Assembly (NCBI GenBank): GCA_018894105.1
Contig: CM032117.1
Span: forward strand, 151,501 to 215,500
Length of the DNA: 64,000 bases
Direction of reading: 5' to 3'
From: Jacaranda mimosifolia
Taxonomy: Eukaryota; Streptophyta; Magnoliopsida; Lamiales; Bignoniaceae
A program made the position numbers and the translations under genes. The notes beneath the pieces were generated by a model. It made no database searches and was not told the DNA's origin. It worked only from the letters and a program-made list of their open reading frames with translations. Below are positions 39,173-59,125 of the stretch, one piece after another. Within the stretch, counting starts at the first letter, position 1. The number at the start of each line of letters is the position of its first letter.

Positions 39173-39413
39173 AATGGTGTTTATTATTATAAATTTTGTT
39201 TCAAGCCTAAACGGGCTTGAGCTTATACGAATTGAGTCTTATCGAGTTAGAGCAATCTCATTCAAGTTTATACAAATCGAGTCTTATCGAGCCTTAACGG
39301 GCCGAGCCCAAGCCTGGCTCGACTCCAAGCCCAAGCACGAGCTCATGAATTAGTAAACGAGCCGAGCCCGAGCCTACCAGGCTCAAGCTCGGCTTGGCTC
39401 ATTTACACCCCTA
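38954..39413. mobile_element. hAT-like MITE upstream of kinase A
   Basis: A 460-bp element with terminal inverted repeats TAGGGTTGTAAATG (left) and TAGGGGTGTAAATG (right, reverse complemented), 13 of 14 bases equal. The flanks ACTAGGAG and ACTGGGCG match an 8-bp target duplication with decay, and copy B has the empty site AGTGGGAG near 54361. The interior is rich in CGAGCCGAGCCC-type words and has a (TAA)n tract at about 39146-39173. No transposase. Confidence 0.82.
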
Positions 39414-39465
39414 ACTGGGCGTTGGGCAACAGTTAGAAAAATTAATTATTTGAAGAAATCGGTAA

Positions 39466-40004
39466 GGCTTTGTTCTCTTACTTATGTTTTCCACAAATAT
39501 TTTCCAACCCTCCCAAAAATTTCAGAATGAAGCCACATTCTTCATATTTTTTTCCCAAAATACTCTGGACATGTTTTTTTAATGTTTTTGTCATTTTCTA
39601 GAAAAAATTTTGGGGCATGGGTTTTTGAAAAATGTGCCAAGTGTTTCTTTTTGTTTTAGAAAAATATAAAAAATAATTTGAGAATGAGTTATTTGTTTCT
39701 TTATATTTTGGGGAGAGACCAACTTTACTGCAAATGTCAAATCAATTGTTTTTTTTGTTGGGTTTGTAGTGTGAAAGTAATTTTTGACCCTATAAACCCA
39801 TCAGAAAAGCAATTGATTTGATATTTGCAATAAAGTTTATATCTCCCCAAAACATAAAGAAACAAATAACTCATTTTCAAATTATTTTTCATATTTCACC
39901 AAAAAAAAAAAAAAACACTTGGCACATTCTCTAAAATTTCTCCCAAAAACTCATTCCCCCAAAAAAAATTTCAGAAAATTGCCAAAACATAAAAGAATAG
40001 GCTC
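39466..40004. mobile_element. PIF/Harbinger-like foldback MITE
   Basis: A 539-bp element flanked by TAA on both sides (39463-39465 and 40005-40007); copy B has a single TAA at the empty site (AATCAATAAGCATTT, about 54404-54418). Ends are GGCTTTGTTC and, reverse complemented, GAGCCTATTC. The interior is a long inverted repeat: roughly 39577-39752 pairs with 39808-39990, e.g. ATGAGTTATTTGTTTCTTTA in the left arm has its complement in the right arm. No coding capacity. Confidence 0.82.
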
Positions 40005-40079
40005 TAAGCATTTTTGATAAATGGCACTGTCAACTACGTACATGTTGACGACGGGAGGGGTGGGAACGGCTTCACCTTA

Positions 40080-40447
40080 GTGCCCGTTTGGTTTTGTTTT
40101 CAAAGCCCCTTTTCATTTTCTCCTGAAAATGAAAACAGAAAGCTATTAACTTCTCTCTTATTTTCATAAATATTTTCATTTTCAGTACATTTTTTCGAAC
40201 ACACTATTATATTCTCTCTCCATTTTCACTTTTCATTTTTTCCTACTCATATTTGCACGATTTTTAATACAAAAATACTATATTTTTCAAATATAACTCA
40301 TTTTTAATCCTACATAATTATTATATTTTAAACAAAACCTCCAAACAACATTTTATTTTCAAAATACATTTATAACTAACTTTTTACTATTCCTTTTCAC
40401 TAAAAAATGAAAATAAATGCCTTCAAAAAATAAAACCAAATGGCCCC
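40080..40447. mobile_element. PIF/Harbinger-like MITE with TTA duplication
   Basis: 368 bp, ends GTGCCCGTTTGG and (reverse complemented) GGGGCCATTTGG, both followed by TTTT-rich sequence. TTA flanks both sides (40077-40079, 40448-40450), and copy B carries the uninterrupted CACCTTAATT. A related left end (GGACCGTTTG at about 40451) follows at once, suggesting a truncated neighbour element. Confidence 0.75.
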
Positions 40448-40450
40448 TTA

Positions 40451-40808
40451 CGGACCGTTTGTTTTCATTTCCAAGCCCCATTTTCATTTTCATGTGGGAA
40501 TGAAAATTAAAAACAAACATTTTCTCACAATTTTTTTTCAAAAAAAGTACGCATTTTTTTCTCAAAACTCATTTATAAACCTACCCTATCATCCTATTAC
40601 ACATCAATCAAATTCAAATTTAATTTGACATAAAGTATCAATTATCATTTTTAAATTAATAAAATATACGTATATTTTAAAAAAATAAATTAACCTACTC
40701 TTCAAATCACACACACACACACACCCCTAACACCTCCACAAATCACAATGCAGTTTTTGAGTTGTGGGGGGGGGGGGGGGGGGGGAATCTCTCCAATGAT
40801 AATGAACT
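40451..40808. other. AT-rich remnant with G21 homopolymer
   Basis: Probable truncated MITE relative at its left end, a CA run near 40709-40724 and 21 consecutive G at 40766-40786. No gene. Confidence 0.6.
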
Positions 40809-41407
40809 TAGGGATGTTCAAATTCAATTTAATCTAAAAAAAACTGTCGAATCAATCAAAAAAAATTAAAAATCGATCAACATCGACCTTTTTTGGATTG
40901 AATTGAATTTATTTTTTCAAAATCGATCGGATTGAATCAATTTTCGATTTTAATATAAAAAACCGATTTAATCCAAATTGAATCAAAATTTATATAGTAA
41001 TAATATAAAATATATATCTATCTTAATTGTAAAATACGCAAATAAATTAAAATAAATTAAACCTAGGATTTTTTCACTTTGAAAAATTAAATATATATAG
41101 GAATAATTATTCTAGACTTATAACTTTATAGTTGGTGTTCTTACATAATGTAACTTAATTCTACAAAATTAGTGTGATATGATAGCTAAATGGAATTTAT
41201 AAATTAATTGATTAAATTAGTTTAATTATCAATAGTAATTTGTGAAATATTTCAATTAAAAAATTAAATTAATTGATTCAATCCAAACCGATTTAAAATG
41301 GATTGGATTTACAATAAAAATTCAACCAATCTAATATACATTATATAGTTTGGATCAATTGGCTTTTTGTCTCAAAACTGATCCAAATCAAACTGCGAAC
41401 ACCTCTA
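40809..41407. mobile_element. hAT-like MITE between kinase A and the satellite
   Basis: About 599 bp. Ends TAGGGATGTTC and (reverse complemented) TAGAGGTGTTC. The flanks AATGAACT and AATGGGCT agree at 6 of 8 bases, consistent with a decayed 8-bp duplication. The interior consists of ATTGAATCAA-like and AATCGAT-like words, with no open frame. It is absent from copy B. Confidence 0.7.
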
Positions 41408-41477
41408 AATGGGCTTAGTTTTTATGTTGGGCCCACTTCATAGCATGAGTCAACAACTTTACTCCACACTGTTCTTG

Positions 41478-41478
<1 letters not shown>

Positions 41479-41516
<38 letters not shown>
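41479..41516. repeat. (TTA)n microsatellite
   Basis: About twelve TTA/ATT trinucleotides just upstream of the satellite array. Confidence 0.95.
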
Positions 41517-41599
41517 AATTTTGGTAGTATATATTATCATTTGCAACCATGAAATATTATATTAATGTTTTTTAGAACCAAAGATAGGAGTAAGGTTGA

Positions 41600-43494
41600 A
41601 GGTTGAAGGTTGCAGGTTGTTGAAGGGTAATAATCACAAAATTTGCAAGTTGAGATGGCGTGAGCGTGATGCTTGCTTTGCTTGCAATAGGAATGAATTC
41701 CAATTTATAATAGCCATAAGTTGTATGACTGACTCTGACTCATCCAGGCTGTTGCCTCCAATAATAGTCCAATTTCCCATTCATCCTTGTCCTGGAGTTT
41801 ATTATTACTTAATGGAAGGGAATGTAAAGCAATTTCAATGACCTACACCGTAGATTTCCTTTTTCTTATCCCAATTGCTAAAAGCGACGCATAATAAACA
41901 AAGCACAACTCCACTCGAGGTTGTTGGTAGTTGAAGGGTAATAATCACAAAATTTGCAAGTTGAGATGTGGGAAATTTCGGTGTAATGCTTGCTTTGCTT
42001 GCTATAGGAATGAATTCCAATTGATAATAGCCGCAAGCTGTATGACTAACTCTAACTCACTCAGGCTATTGCCCCCACTAATAGTCCAATTTCCTATTCA
42101 TCCTGGTCCTGGAGTTTATTATTACTTAATGGAAGGGAATATAAAGCAATTTCAACAACTTAAACTATAGATTTCTCTTTTTTTATCCCAGCTGCTAAAA
42201 GCGACATGTAATAAACAAAGCACAACTCCACTCGAGGTTGTTGGTTGTTGAAGGGTAATAATCACACAATTTGCAAGTTGAGATGTGGGAAATTTTGGTG
42301 TGATGCTTGATTTGCTTGCTATAGGAATGAATTCCAATTGATAATAGCCATAAATTGTAGACTAACTCTGACTCACTCAGGCTGCTGCCTCCAATAATAG
42401 TCCAATTTTTCATTCATCCTAGCCCTACAGTTTATTATTCTTAATGGAAGGGAATATAAAGCAATTTCAACAACCTAAATGGTAGATTTCCCTTTTCTTA
42501 TCCCAGCTGCTAAAAGCGACACATAATAAACAAAGTACAACTCCATTTGAGGTTGTTGGTTGTTGAAGGGTAATAATCACAAAATTTGCAAGTTGAGATG
42601 TGGGAAATTTTGGTGTGATGCTTGATTTGCTTGCTATAGGAATGAATTCCAATTGATAATAGCCATAAATTGTAGACTAACTCTGACTCACTCAGGCTGC
42701 TGCCTCCAATAATAGTCCAATTTTTCATTCATCCTAGTCCTGCAGTTTATTATTCTTAATGGAAAAGAATATAAAGCAATTTCAACAACCTAAATGGTAG
42801 ATTTCCCTTTTCTTATCCCAGTTGCTAAAAACGACACATAATAAACAAAGTACAACTCCACTTGAGGTTGTTGGTTGTCGAAGGGTAATAATCACAAAAT
42901 TTGCAAGTTGGGATGTGGGAAATTTTGGTGTGATGCTTGATTTGCTTGCTATAGGAATGAATTCCAATTGATAATAGCCATAAATTGTAGACTTACTCTA
43001 ACTCACTCAGGCTGCTGCCTCCAATAATAGTCCAATTTTTCATTCATCCTAGTCCTGCAGTTTATTATTCTTAATGGAAGAGAATATAAAGCAATTTCAA
43101 CAACCTAAATGGTAGATTTCCCTTTTCTTATCCCAGCTGCTAAAAACGACACATAATAAATAAAGTACAAGTCCACTAGAGGTTGTTGGTTGTTGAAGGG
43201 TAATAATCACAAAATTTGCAAGTTGAGATGTGGGAAATTTTGGTGTGATGCTTGATATATTTTCAGTAGGAATGAATTCCAATTGATAATAGCCATAAAT
43301 TGTAGACTAACTCTGACTCACTCAGGCTGCTGCCTCCAATAATAGTCCAATTTCCCGTTCATCTTGGTCTTGGAGTTTATTATTACTTAATGGAAGGGAA
43401 CATATAGCAATTTCAACAACCTAAACAATAGGTTTCCCTTTTCTTATCCCATCTGCTAAAAGCGACACATAATAAACAAAGCACAACTCTACTA
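41600..43494. repeat. 315-bp minisatellite/satellite array, six monomers
   Basis: The landmark GAAGGGTAATAATCAC occurs at 41622, 41933, 42250, 42565, 42880 and 43195, i.e. spacings 311, 317, 315, 315 and 315. Inner monomers are nearly identical; the first and last are more diverged, as usual at array edges. Copy B has one monomer (landmark at about 55029) with an internal deletion. On the minus strand a 61-codon ATG frame recurs in most monomers, but no protein family fits. Confidence 0.95.
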
Positions 43495-44739
43495 AAATGA
43501 TTGATTAAGAAAACAAAAAAGTTGTATTGAATGGTATTTCTCAATTTATTACCGATCGAGTGAAAATGAATTGGGGGTATTATATATGATAATATAAACT
43601 AGAAAAATGAACACTTGCTGGTCATGCTGAGGATAACAATTAGTTTCAAGTTCCAATCCTGCGCTTAATGCCAACTATGGATCAAATTATACATCCAATT
43701 TATAATAAATGTCTGTGCCGTGTGGATGCAGTCAATCGTCCCAGCGCTATCAAACCATATTAGCAATATGTTTATTTGGCATTGATAATTTCAGATGCCA
43801 ACGTGCCAAGTCAAATACGGGTTTTGCGCCATGTTAATTCAAATGTCTTTGTTTTAAATATAATAAATATATACTTCACGGAAAACCATACACACAAATT
43901 TCTACTCACTAATCAGAAAATTTTTTACGGAGCAAGCAACGCTAACTAGCTTTGGCTTACAAGTTTCAATTGATGCTGACAATTATTTCTACAGCATCTT
44001 ATTTGTAAATTCTCAACATTTTTGTGTTCAGTTCCTATTCACCTTTTTTTAATTTTAACTCCCCAATTCAACTTTGTCTTTTGATGCACTTGTTTTGACC
44101 CCCGCTCCCCCCCCCCCCCCCAACCAAACCTTATTTTCTTTTTTTTCTTAAATTGGTTCACCATTAGCAAAGTACAAGCTAGTGTTTCTAGGGGTTTAAT
44201 CCGTCGGCAAAACCAACATCATCACTCGTTTCATATACGATAAATTCGACACCACCTATCAGATATATATATATATATATATGTAGATTTTGATGACTTT
44301 TTTGGTGATTTTTGATACAGGGACAGATTGGTTTATCATTTTGTTGTATATTTGTACTTGTATTATCATTTGTCATTACTTATTAAATAATATTTTGATT
44401 GATTTTATTTCTCTTCAACTAGAAAAAAGAGGATGCAAAGAAGACAAAGATTTAAAAGAAAATGAATTAGTAATAGATAGTGTACATGTGTTTATAGTAG
44501 TTGCGAAATTCATCCTTGTCTTGAAGACATGTTGAGTTGTAGCATTTGCACTGTATTGTATTTTAATCAGAGAATGTTTATAGAATTATTTGTGTTGTAT
44601 ACTTTGTAAAATATGGACATATTGTACTATCATTTTAATGTGAAAGAAATCATGAATGAGTATTCTTTTTAACTATTAGGAAGGTTTATGTTGGAGCTAT
44701 TATCCAGATTTATTTTTCATTTTATCAAAAAAACTATCC
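43495..44739. other. Copy A spacer with C15 homopolymer
   Basis: Up to about 44000 this aligns with copy B (55215-55670). Beyond that it has no counterpart there. It contains 15 consecutive C (44107-44121) and a TA run (about 44263-44281). No gene is supported. Confidence 0.6.
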
Positions 44740-45619
44740 AACATTGGCAATTATGTACTCCAAAGCTGAGTTTATATACTTAGTTTGCCAATATTGTGTA
44801 TTTATTTTTTGTATTTATGTACTTGCTTTCCAAAGGACGAGATGAGGCTTAATTTGATACATGAAACAACACATAAGACACCCCAACGCGACAAAATCAT
44901 AGTTTGTTGAAGAAATGATTTGGATACGCACATGTAGAAATAGTTTGGAACACAAACACCTACATCGAATCACTTGCACACTCATTTATAATAGTGTGAA
45001 ATCTTTCATGTATAATACTGAAAATCTCTAACGTGTAGTGATGGCCAAATTAGGCTGAATTGAATTCAATCCCTTATGTATTGAGAATGATACCAAAAAT
45101 TCATGGAAAAGTACCTAGTATAGGCATTTATGTACTCTAGAACTGCGTTTATGTACTTAATTTGTAGATATTATGTACTTATTTTTCGCGTTTATGTACT
45201 TGTTTTTCCAAAGACTGAGATGAGGTTCAATTCGATGTATGAAAACAACACATAAGTGACCCAAATACAACAAAATCATGGTTTGTTGAAGAAATAGTTT
45301 GGATACGCATGTGTTGAAATGGTTTGTAACACAAACATCTACATCCAACCACTTGCGCTCTTATTTATACTACTGTGAAACCATTCATGTATGGTACTGA
45401 AAATTCCTAATGTGCTGATAATAATACGCTATGGTCTTATGATCATGCAATGGCCAGATTAGGTCGAATTGAACTTGATTCTTTATGTACTGAGAATGAT
45501 ACTAGAAATTCACAAAAAGATACCTAGTATTGATATTTATGTACTCCAAAACTGCGTTTATTTACTTAATTTGCAGATATTATGTACTTATTTTTCATGT
45601 TCATGGTGTGTACTTAATT
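44740..45619. repeat. About 0.4-kb direct repeats (2.2 units) abutting the NPH3 fragment
   Basis: The landmark ATGTACTC recurs at 44753, 45130 and 45539 (spacings 377 and 409) with matching sequence between, including TATGTACTTATTTTT and a GAAGAAAT/TTTGGATACGCA stretch. The third unit stops where NPH3 first-exon homology begins (GAGGAAGCATAGAATGG, about 45621). It could be the end of a mobile element. No open frame. Confidence 0.75.
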
Positions 45620-45633
45620 TGAGGAAGCATAGA

Positions 45634-46983
45634 ATGGTGTGGGAGCGGTATCTTTCCACCCCACACCACTCTTCTCCCACCGCCACTCCCAAGTTCTCTA
45701 CCACCTTTGCCAACCGGTACTCACTTGTACAAATACCACACATCTTTGCTTCAATTCTCTCTTTTTTATTTTTCCTCTCGTTGCTTACTTCTTTGTATTT
45801 TGATGCTACATAGTTCTTGAAATTTTCTCGTTTCTTATTAGGAAGAAATTTTAGACAATTGAAGAAATCTGTCTCAGATTGTTTGGAGTAATTAAATTTC
45901 GTCTGTAAAATTATTACTTGATATTTTCAGTAGGTCCTATCCGCTGTTTCATCACTTTGTTGACAAGAGAAAGTAGTGGCCCTGGCCCCCCTAAGAAGCA
46001 GAAATCTACAGCCTGAGAAATCCATGTAAGTGCATCATTAATCGTGCAGTGTTGAGGATCTATAACTTGAGAATCAATTGATCTTTTCTAAAGTTTGCTT
46101 CTTCTTTTAGTGGGGATGTTTTAGATCAGCACCTAGAACTCTGTAGTTGGACTTTATTTTCAGCTGAACCCAGTTTCTTCTAATCTCATAGGCTTGTGCT
46201 TGTGTTGGTCTAAAGTTTAAAGGAACTTAAATTTATCAATAGGAGCCTTATGAATTTCAATTGAGGGTTGTTGCTCTTTCATCATATCCTATATATGTGT
46301 TCACCTTTTATATCCAGGCGTAACAAATGCAATTTGTTTTATTTATTTGTATGCAGTATTTTGTCAGATGTTGCTGGGGACATCACGATCATTGTTGATG
46401 GAGAATCGTTTCTATTGCACAAGGTAATAATATCTATTTGTCTTGTTTAAAACCAAAAATATATGAAATGTTCAATTCCCGCTTATGCTTTACATCATTT
46501 TACAATTAGTTAATTCCTGCTTTCCATGTTCATGTCGTCAAGGGTTACATATCAAATTCTCATTATGTTCTTTTTTGAAATGGAAAACGAAGGTTTCTAG
46601 TGATGGTGGCAAGTTTGCCTTGTACAACAGCCCCCCTCTTCCTTTTCAAGAATGCATAGTGATAAATAGAACAAACTAATTGATTCCTAATCGATGCAAT
46701 GCAAACTAATGAAATGTATGCATCATTTTGGTTGCAAAAGTTCCCCCTGGTAGCTCGAAGTGGAAAGATCCCAAAGCTGGTTGCAGATGCCAAAAATGCA
46801 TGTCTGTCAAAGCTGGAACTGACCAACTTGCCAGGAGGGCCGGAAACATTTGAGCTTGCAGCAAAATTTTGTTATGGGATGAATTTTGAGATTACAACAG
46901 CAAATGTAGCCCCCCTGGCCTTTGATATTTTGTTTCTGGAATTACAAATACAAATTTGCAGTCGCTTGATGGTTCACTTGTAA
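45634..46983 (+). pseudogene. NPH3/BTB gene fragment truncated at both ends
   Basis: Three exon pieces: 45634-45716 (starts ATGGTGTGGGAG), 46357-46423 and 46741 to the breakpoint near 46918. Splice phases agree, giving about 110 residues: a short Ser/Pro/Thr N-terminus, then BTB-type sequence (SDVAGDITIIVDGESFLLHK, FPLVARSGK, LTNLPGGPETFEL and FCYGMNFEITTANVAPL). Just where an NPH3 protein would continue (RCAAEYLEM region), the sequence switches to SNF2 3' flank and reads through about 20 foreign residues to a stop at 46981-46983. The NPH3 domain and C-terminus are gone. The 5' flank, compared with the other copy at 63245, has been replaced by repeats. NPH3/RPT2 proteins are CUL3 ubiquitin-ligase adaptors in light and auxin signalling (family knowledge). 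This fragment is probably non-functional. Confidence 0.88.
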
Positions 46984-47187
46984 ATGAAGCAGCAGCAGCT
47001 TTTTTTATTCCTTTATTTTCTCTCTACTTGTATGTACTTAAAAGAACACAATGCCATCAAATACACCGATGCATGATTTAGGGGTATAAAAAATGGTTGC
47101 AGTCATGTGCTAGTAAAATCACACATAGGAATTGATGCATGTGATATATGTTTGTACAGATCAGAAATTTGGTGGGAGCGAAGTCAG

Positions 47188-54018
<6,831 letters not shown>

Positions 54019-54330
54019 CTGAAAGTCATGTAATAACAACACGCTGCTAATTAGAATGCCGCCAGTACTTTTGATCAGACAAAGCCAATCATATAATTCA
54101 ACAACTAATCATAGATTTTCTATATATGTTCTAGGAAGAAGAAGATGAACAAGGAGGTGTGGTATCCATTAAGAGTACATAAGAGGTTCCCAGGGAATGA
54201 CGTTGTAGATATACTTACAAGTAGCTAGCTAAGACAACTCAATTGCTTGCTCCAGTACTGCATCGAATGTGTATGGGCAATAAATTAGGAGCGGGTAGCA
54301 ACAGTTTTATAGTAATTATTGAAGTTAATA
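54019..54330 (-). promoter_or_regulatory. Kinase B 5'UTR intron and core promoter
   Basis: It mirrors copy A: TATAAAA at 54305-54311 on the minus strand, a 5'UTR exon ending at 54219 with donor GTAAGT, and an intron of about 200 nt whose acceptor TTCAG abuts the ATG at 54018. Confidence 0.65.
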
Positions 54331-56094
54331 TTCCAATAGGATGGATCATATCATATTTGAAGTGGGAGTTGGGAAGCAGTCAGAAAATTAATTATTTGAA
54401 GAAATCAATAAGCATTTGGTAAATGGCGCTGTCAACTACGTACATGTCAACGGCGGGAGGGGTGGGGACGGTTTCACCTTAATTAGAATTTGCAGATATA
54501 AATTTGCAAGATCATGATGACGAAAGGAGGAGATGATTCGCAACATTACAACATTTGAAACTGGTACCATTAGCTGTACGAGGAACTCACAACTCTGTGA
54601 CAGTGTCTTGGCGCCAAAGCCCGGTTTTTGAATCAGGCAGGGTTTGCCTCTGCCCTATGATACTTGAGCATTTGCCTTATTAGGCAGGACAAATGAACTC
54701 TCTCCGTCAGAAATTTGGGTTCAAATTATATTGGGATTTTTTTTTTTTTTTTTTTTACGCCGGGTCCACTTCATTGTACGAGTCTTTTCTTCTGCTTTGG
54801 TGAACAGTGAAGAATGAATTAGTCAGCGACCTTATTCACGCTGCCTTCTTTTCTTTAGATTTAATTTTGTTTTCTTTTTTGGTGTTTTTGATGATAAATT
54901 TTGGTGGTGAGGATAATTGAAAAGGCAAGTATAAAATGATAAAATTACCATTATCATTTGAAATGAAGAAAAATTATGTTTGATGTTTTCAGAACCAAAG
55001 GTAGGAATAAGTTTGAAGGTTGCATGTTGTTGAGGTGTAATAATCACACAATTTGCAAGTTGGGATGTGGGGATTTTTGGCAGCAATACCAATTGAATGG
55101 GTTTTATTATGATTTGATGGAAGGGAACATAGTACATAAATCCATTCCTTCCTATTTCACATTCTTGTCTCAGCTGCTAACAGCGACATATAATAAACAA
55201 CGAATTATTCTACTCAAAATACTTGATTGAAAAAAAAATACGTCGTGTTGAATGGTATTTCTCAATTTATTACGACGGAATGAAAATGAGTTCCGAGTAC
55301 TTAAAAACTAGAAAAATGACACTTGCATGTTTGATTATAACAATTAGTTACAACAAGTTCCCATCCTGCGCTTAAACGTCAACCATAAACCAATTTAAGT
55401 ATCCAATTTGCTATAAAAATGTCAACTATGGATCAATTTACATATCCAATTGTAATATCTAATTTGTAATGTGCCGTGGAAGCAGTCAGTCGTCCCTGGC
55501 TTTGTGTTAAAAAAAATATAGCATATTTCACTGATTTAGGTTAGGTTAATTGACAAAAAACTTTCCACTCACTAATCAAACCAATTTCTATGGAGCAGGC
55601 GATACAAGCCAGCTATTAGGGTGACTTACAAGTTTCAACTGATGCTGACATTATTTCTACCGCCAGATGGTCGTCCAATTTTAACTTTTCTACAATTTCA
55701 TATAATGAAGAAGTCAAACCAGGGCAGTTAGTTAAATACGTCAGTGATTTTTTCACAGTTAAATACCAAATAAAATCGTCTTATGCAATCCATTGGATAT
55801 TATATGAGAACCTTACATTTGGAATAAAATATTCTTGTATATCATGAAAAAGAATAACAGAAGCTGGTGATTTCTTAATGTATGTACTTCAGTCCACGCC
55901 CAGAGCCCATTCATATCATATGGTATTGGGAATTGTATATACGGCTGTTTAGGCTCCTCAAAACCTCCAAGATCAGCATACGGTAATAGAAATTCACAAA
56001 TTCCCACAAACAAACATTGTTCGTCCGAGTATTTCACCACACAGCCCCAAAATTAAGCACCCAAGGTGGGTGCGGCACTAAGACTGGAGATCGA
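54331..56094. other. Copy B spacer with one damaged satellite monomer
   Basis: This links the kinase B promoter to the 3' end of the GNAT gene. It carries the empty sites of two copy A MITEs, a T20 tract (54737-54756), a single 315-bp-family monomer at about 54990-55215 that lacks its middle part, and sequence shared with copy A up to about 55670. From there it is unique to copy B, and the GNAT 3'UTR is at the right end. No extra gene is seen. Confidence 0.65.

Positions 56095-59125
<3,031 letters not shown>

Larger units (their letters stand above)
30264..46920. repeat. Tandem segmental duplication, copy A (about 16.65 kb)
   Basis: The segment begins in the 3' flank of the SNF2 gene and ends inside exon 3 of an NPH3/BTB gene fragment. 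It aligns colinearly with 46918 onward: kinase A to kinase B exon by exon, the satellite at 41.6-43.5 kb to one monomer at 55.0 kb, flanking spacer (43.5-44.0 kb to 55.2-55.67 kb) and the NPH3 first exon (45.6 to 63.2 kb). Copy A differs by many insertions and by lacking the GNAT gene. Boundaries are read by eye. Confidence 0.9.

Noticed and set aside
40766..40786. G21 tract (and C15 at 44107) as G-quadruplex regulators
   Set aside because: Isolated single homopolymers in spacer, far from starts; lengths may be sequencing or assembly error.
41600..43494. Regular 315-bp repeat as a CRISPR-like array
   Set aside because: Whole monomers are repeated with no short repeat/unique spacer pattern, and the host is a plant.
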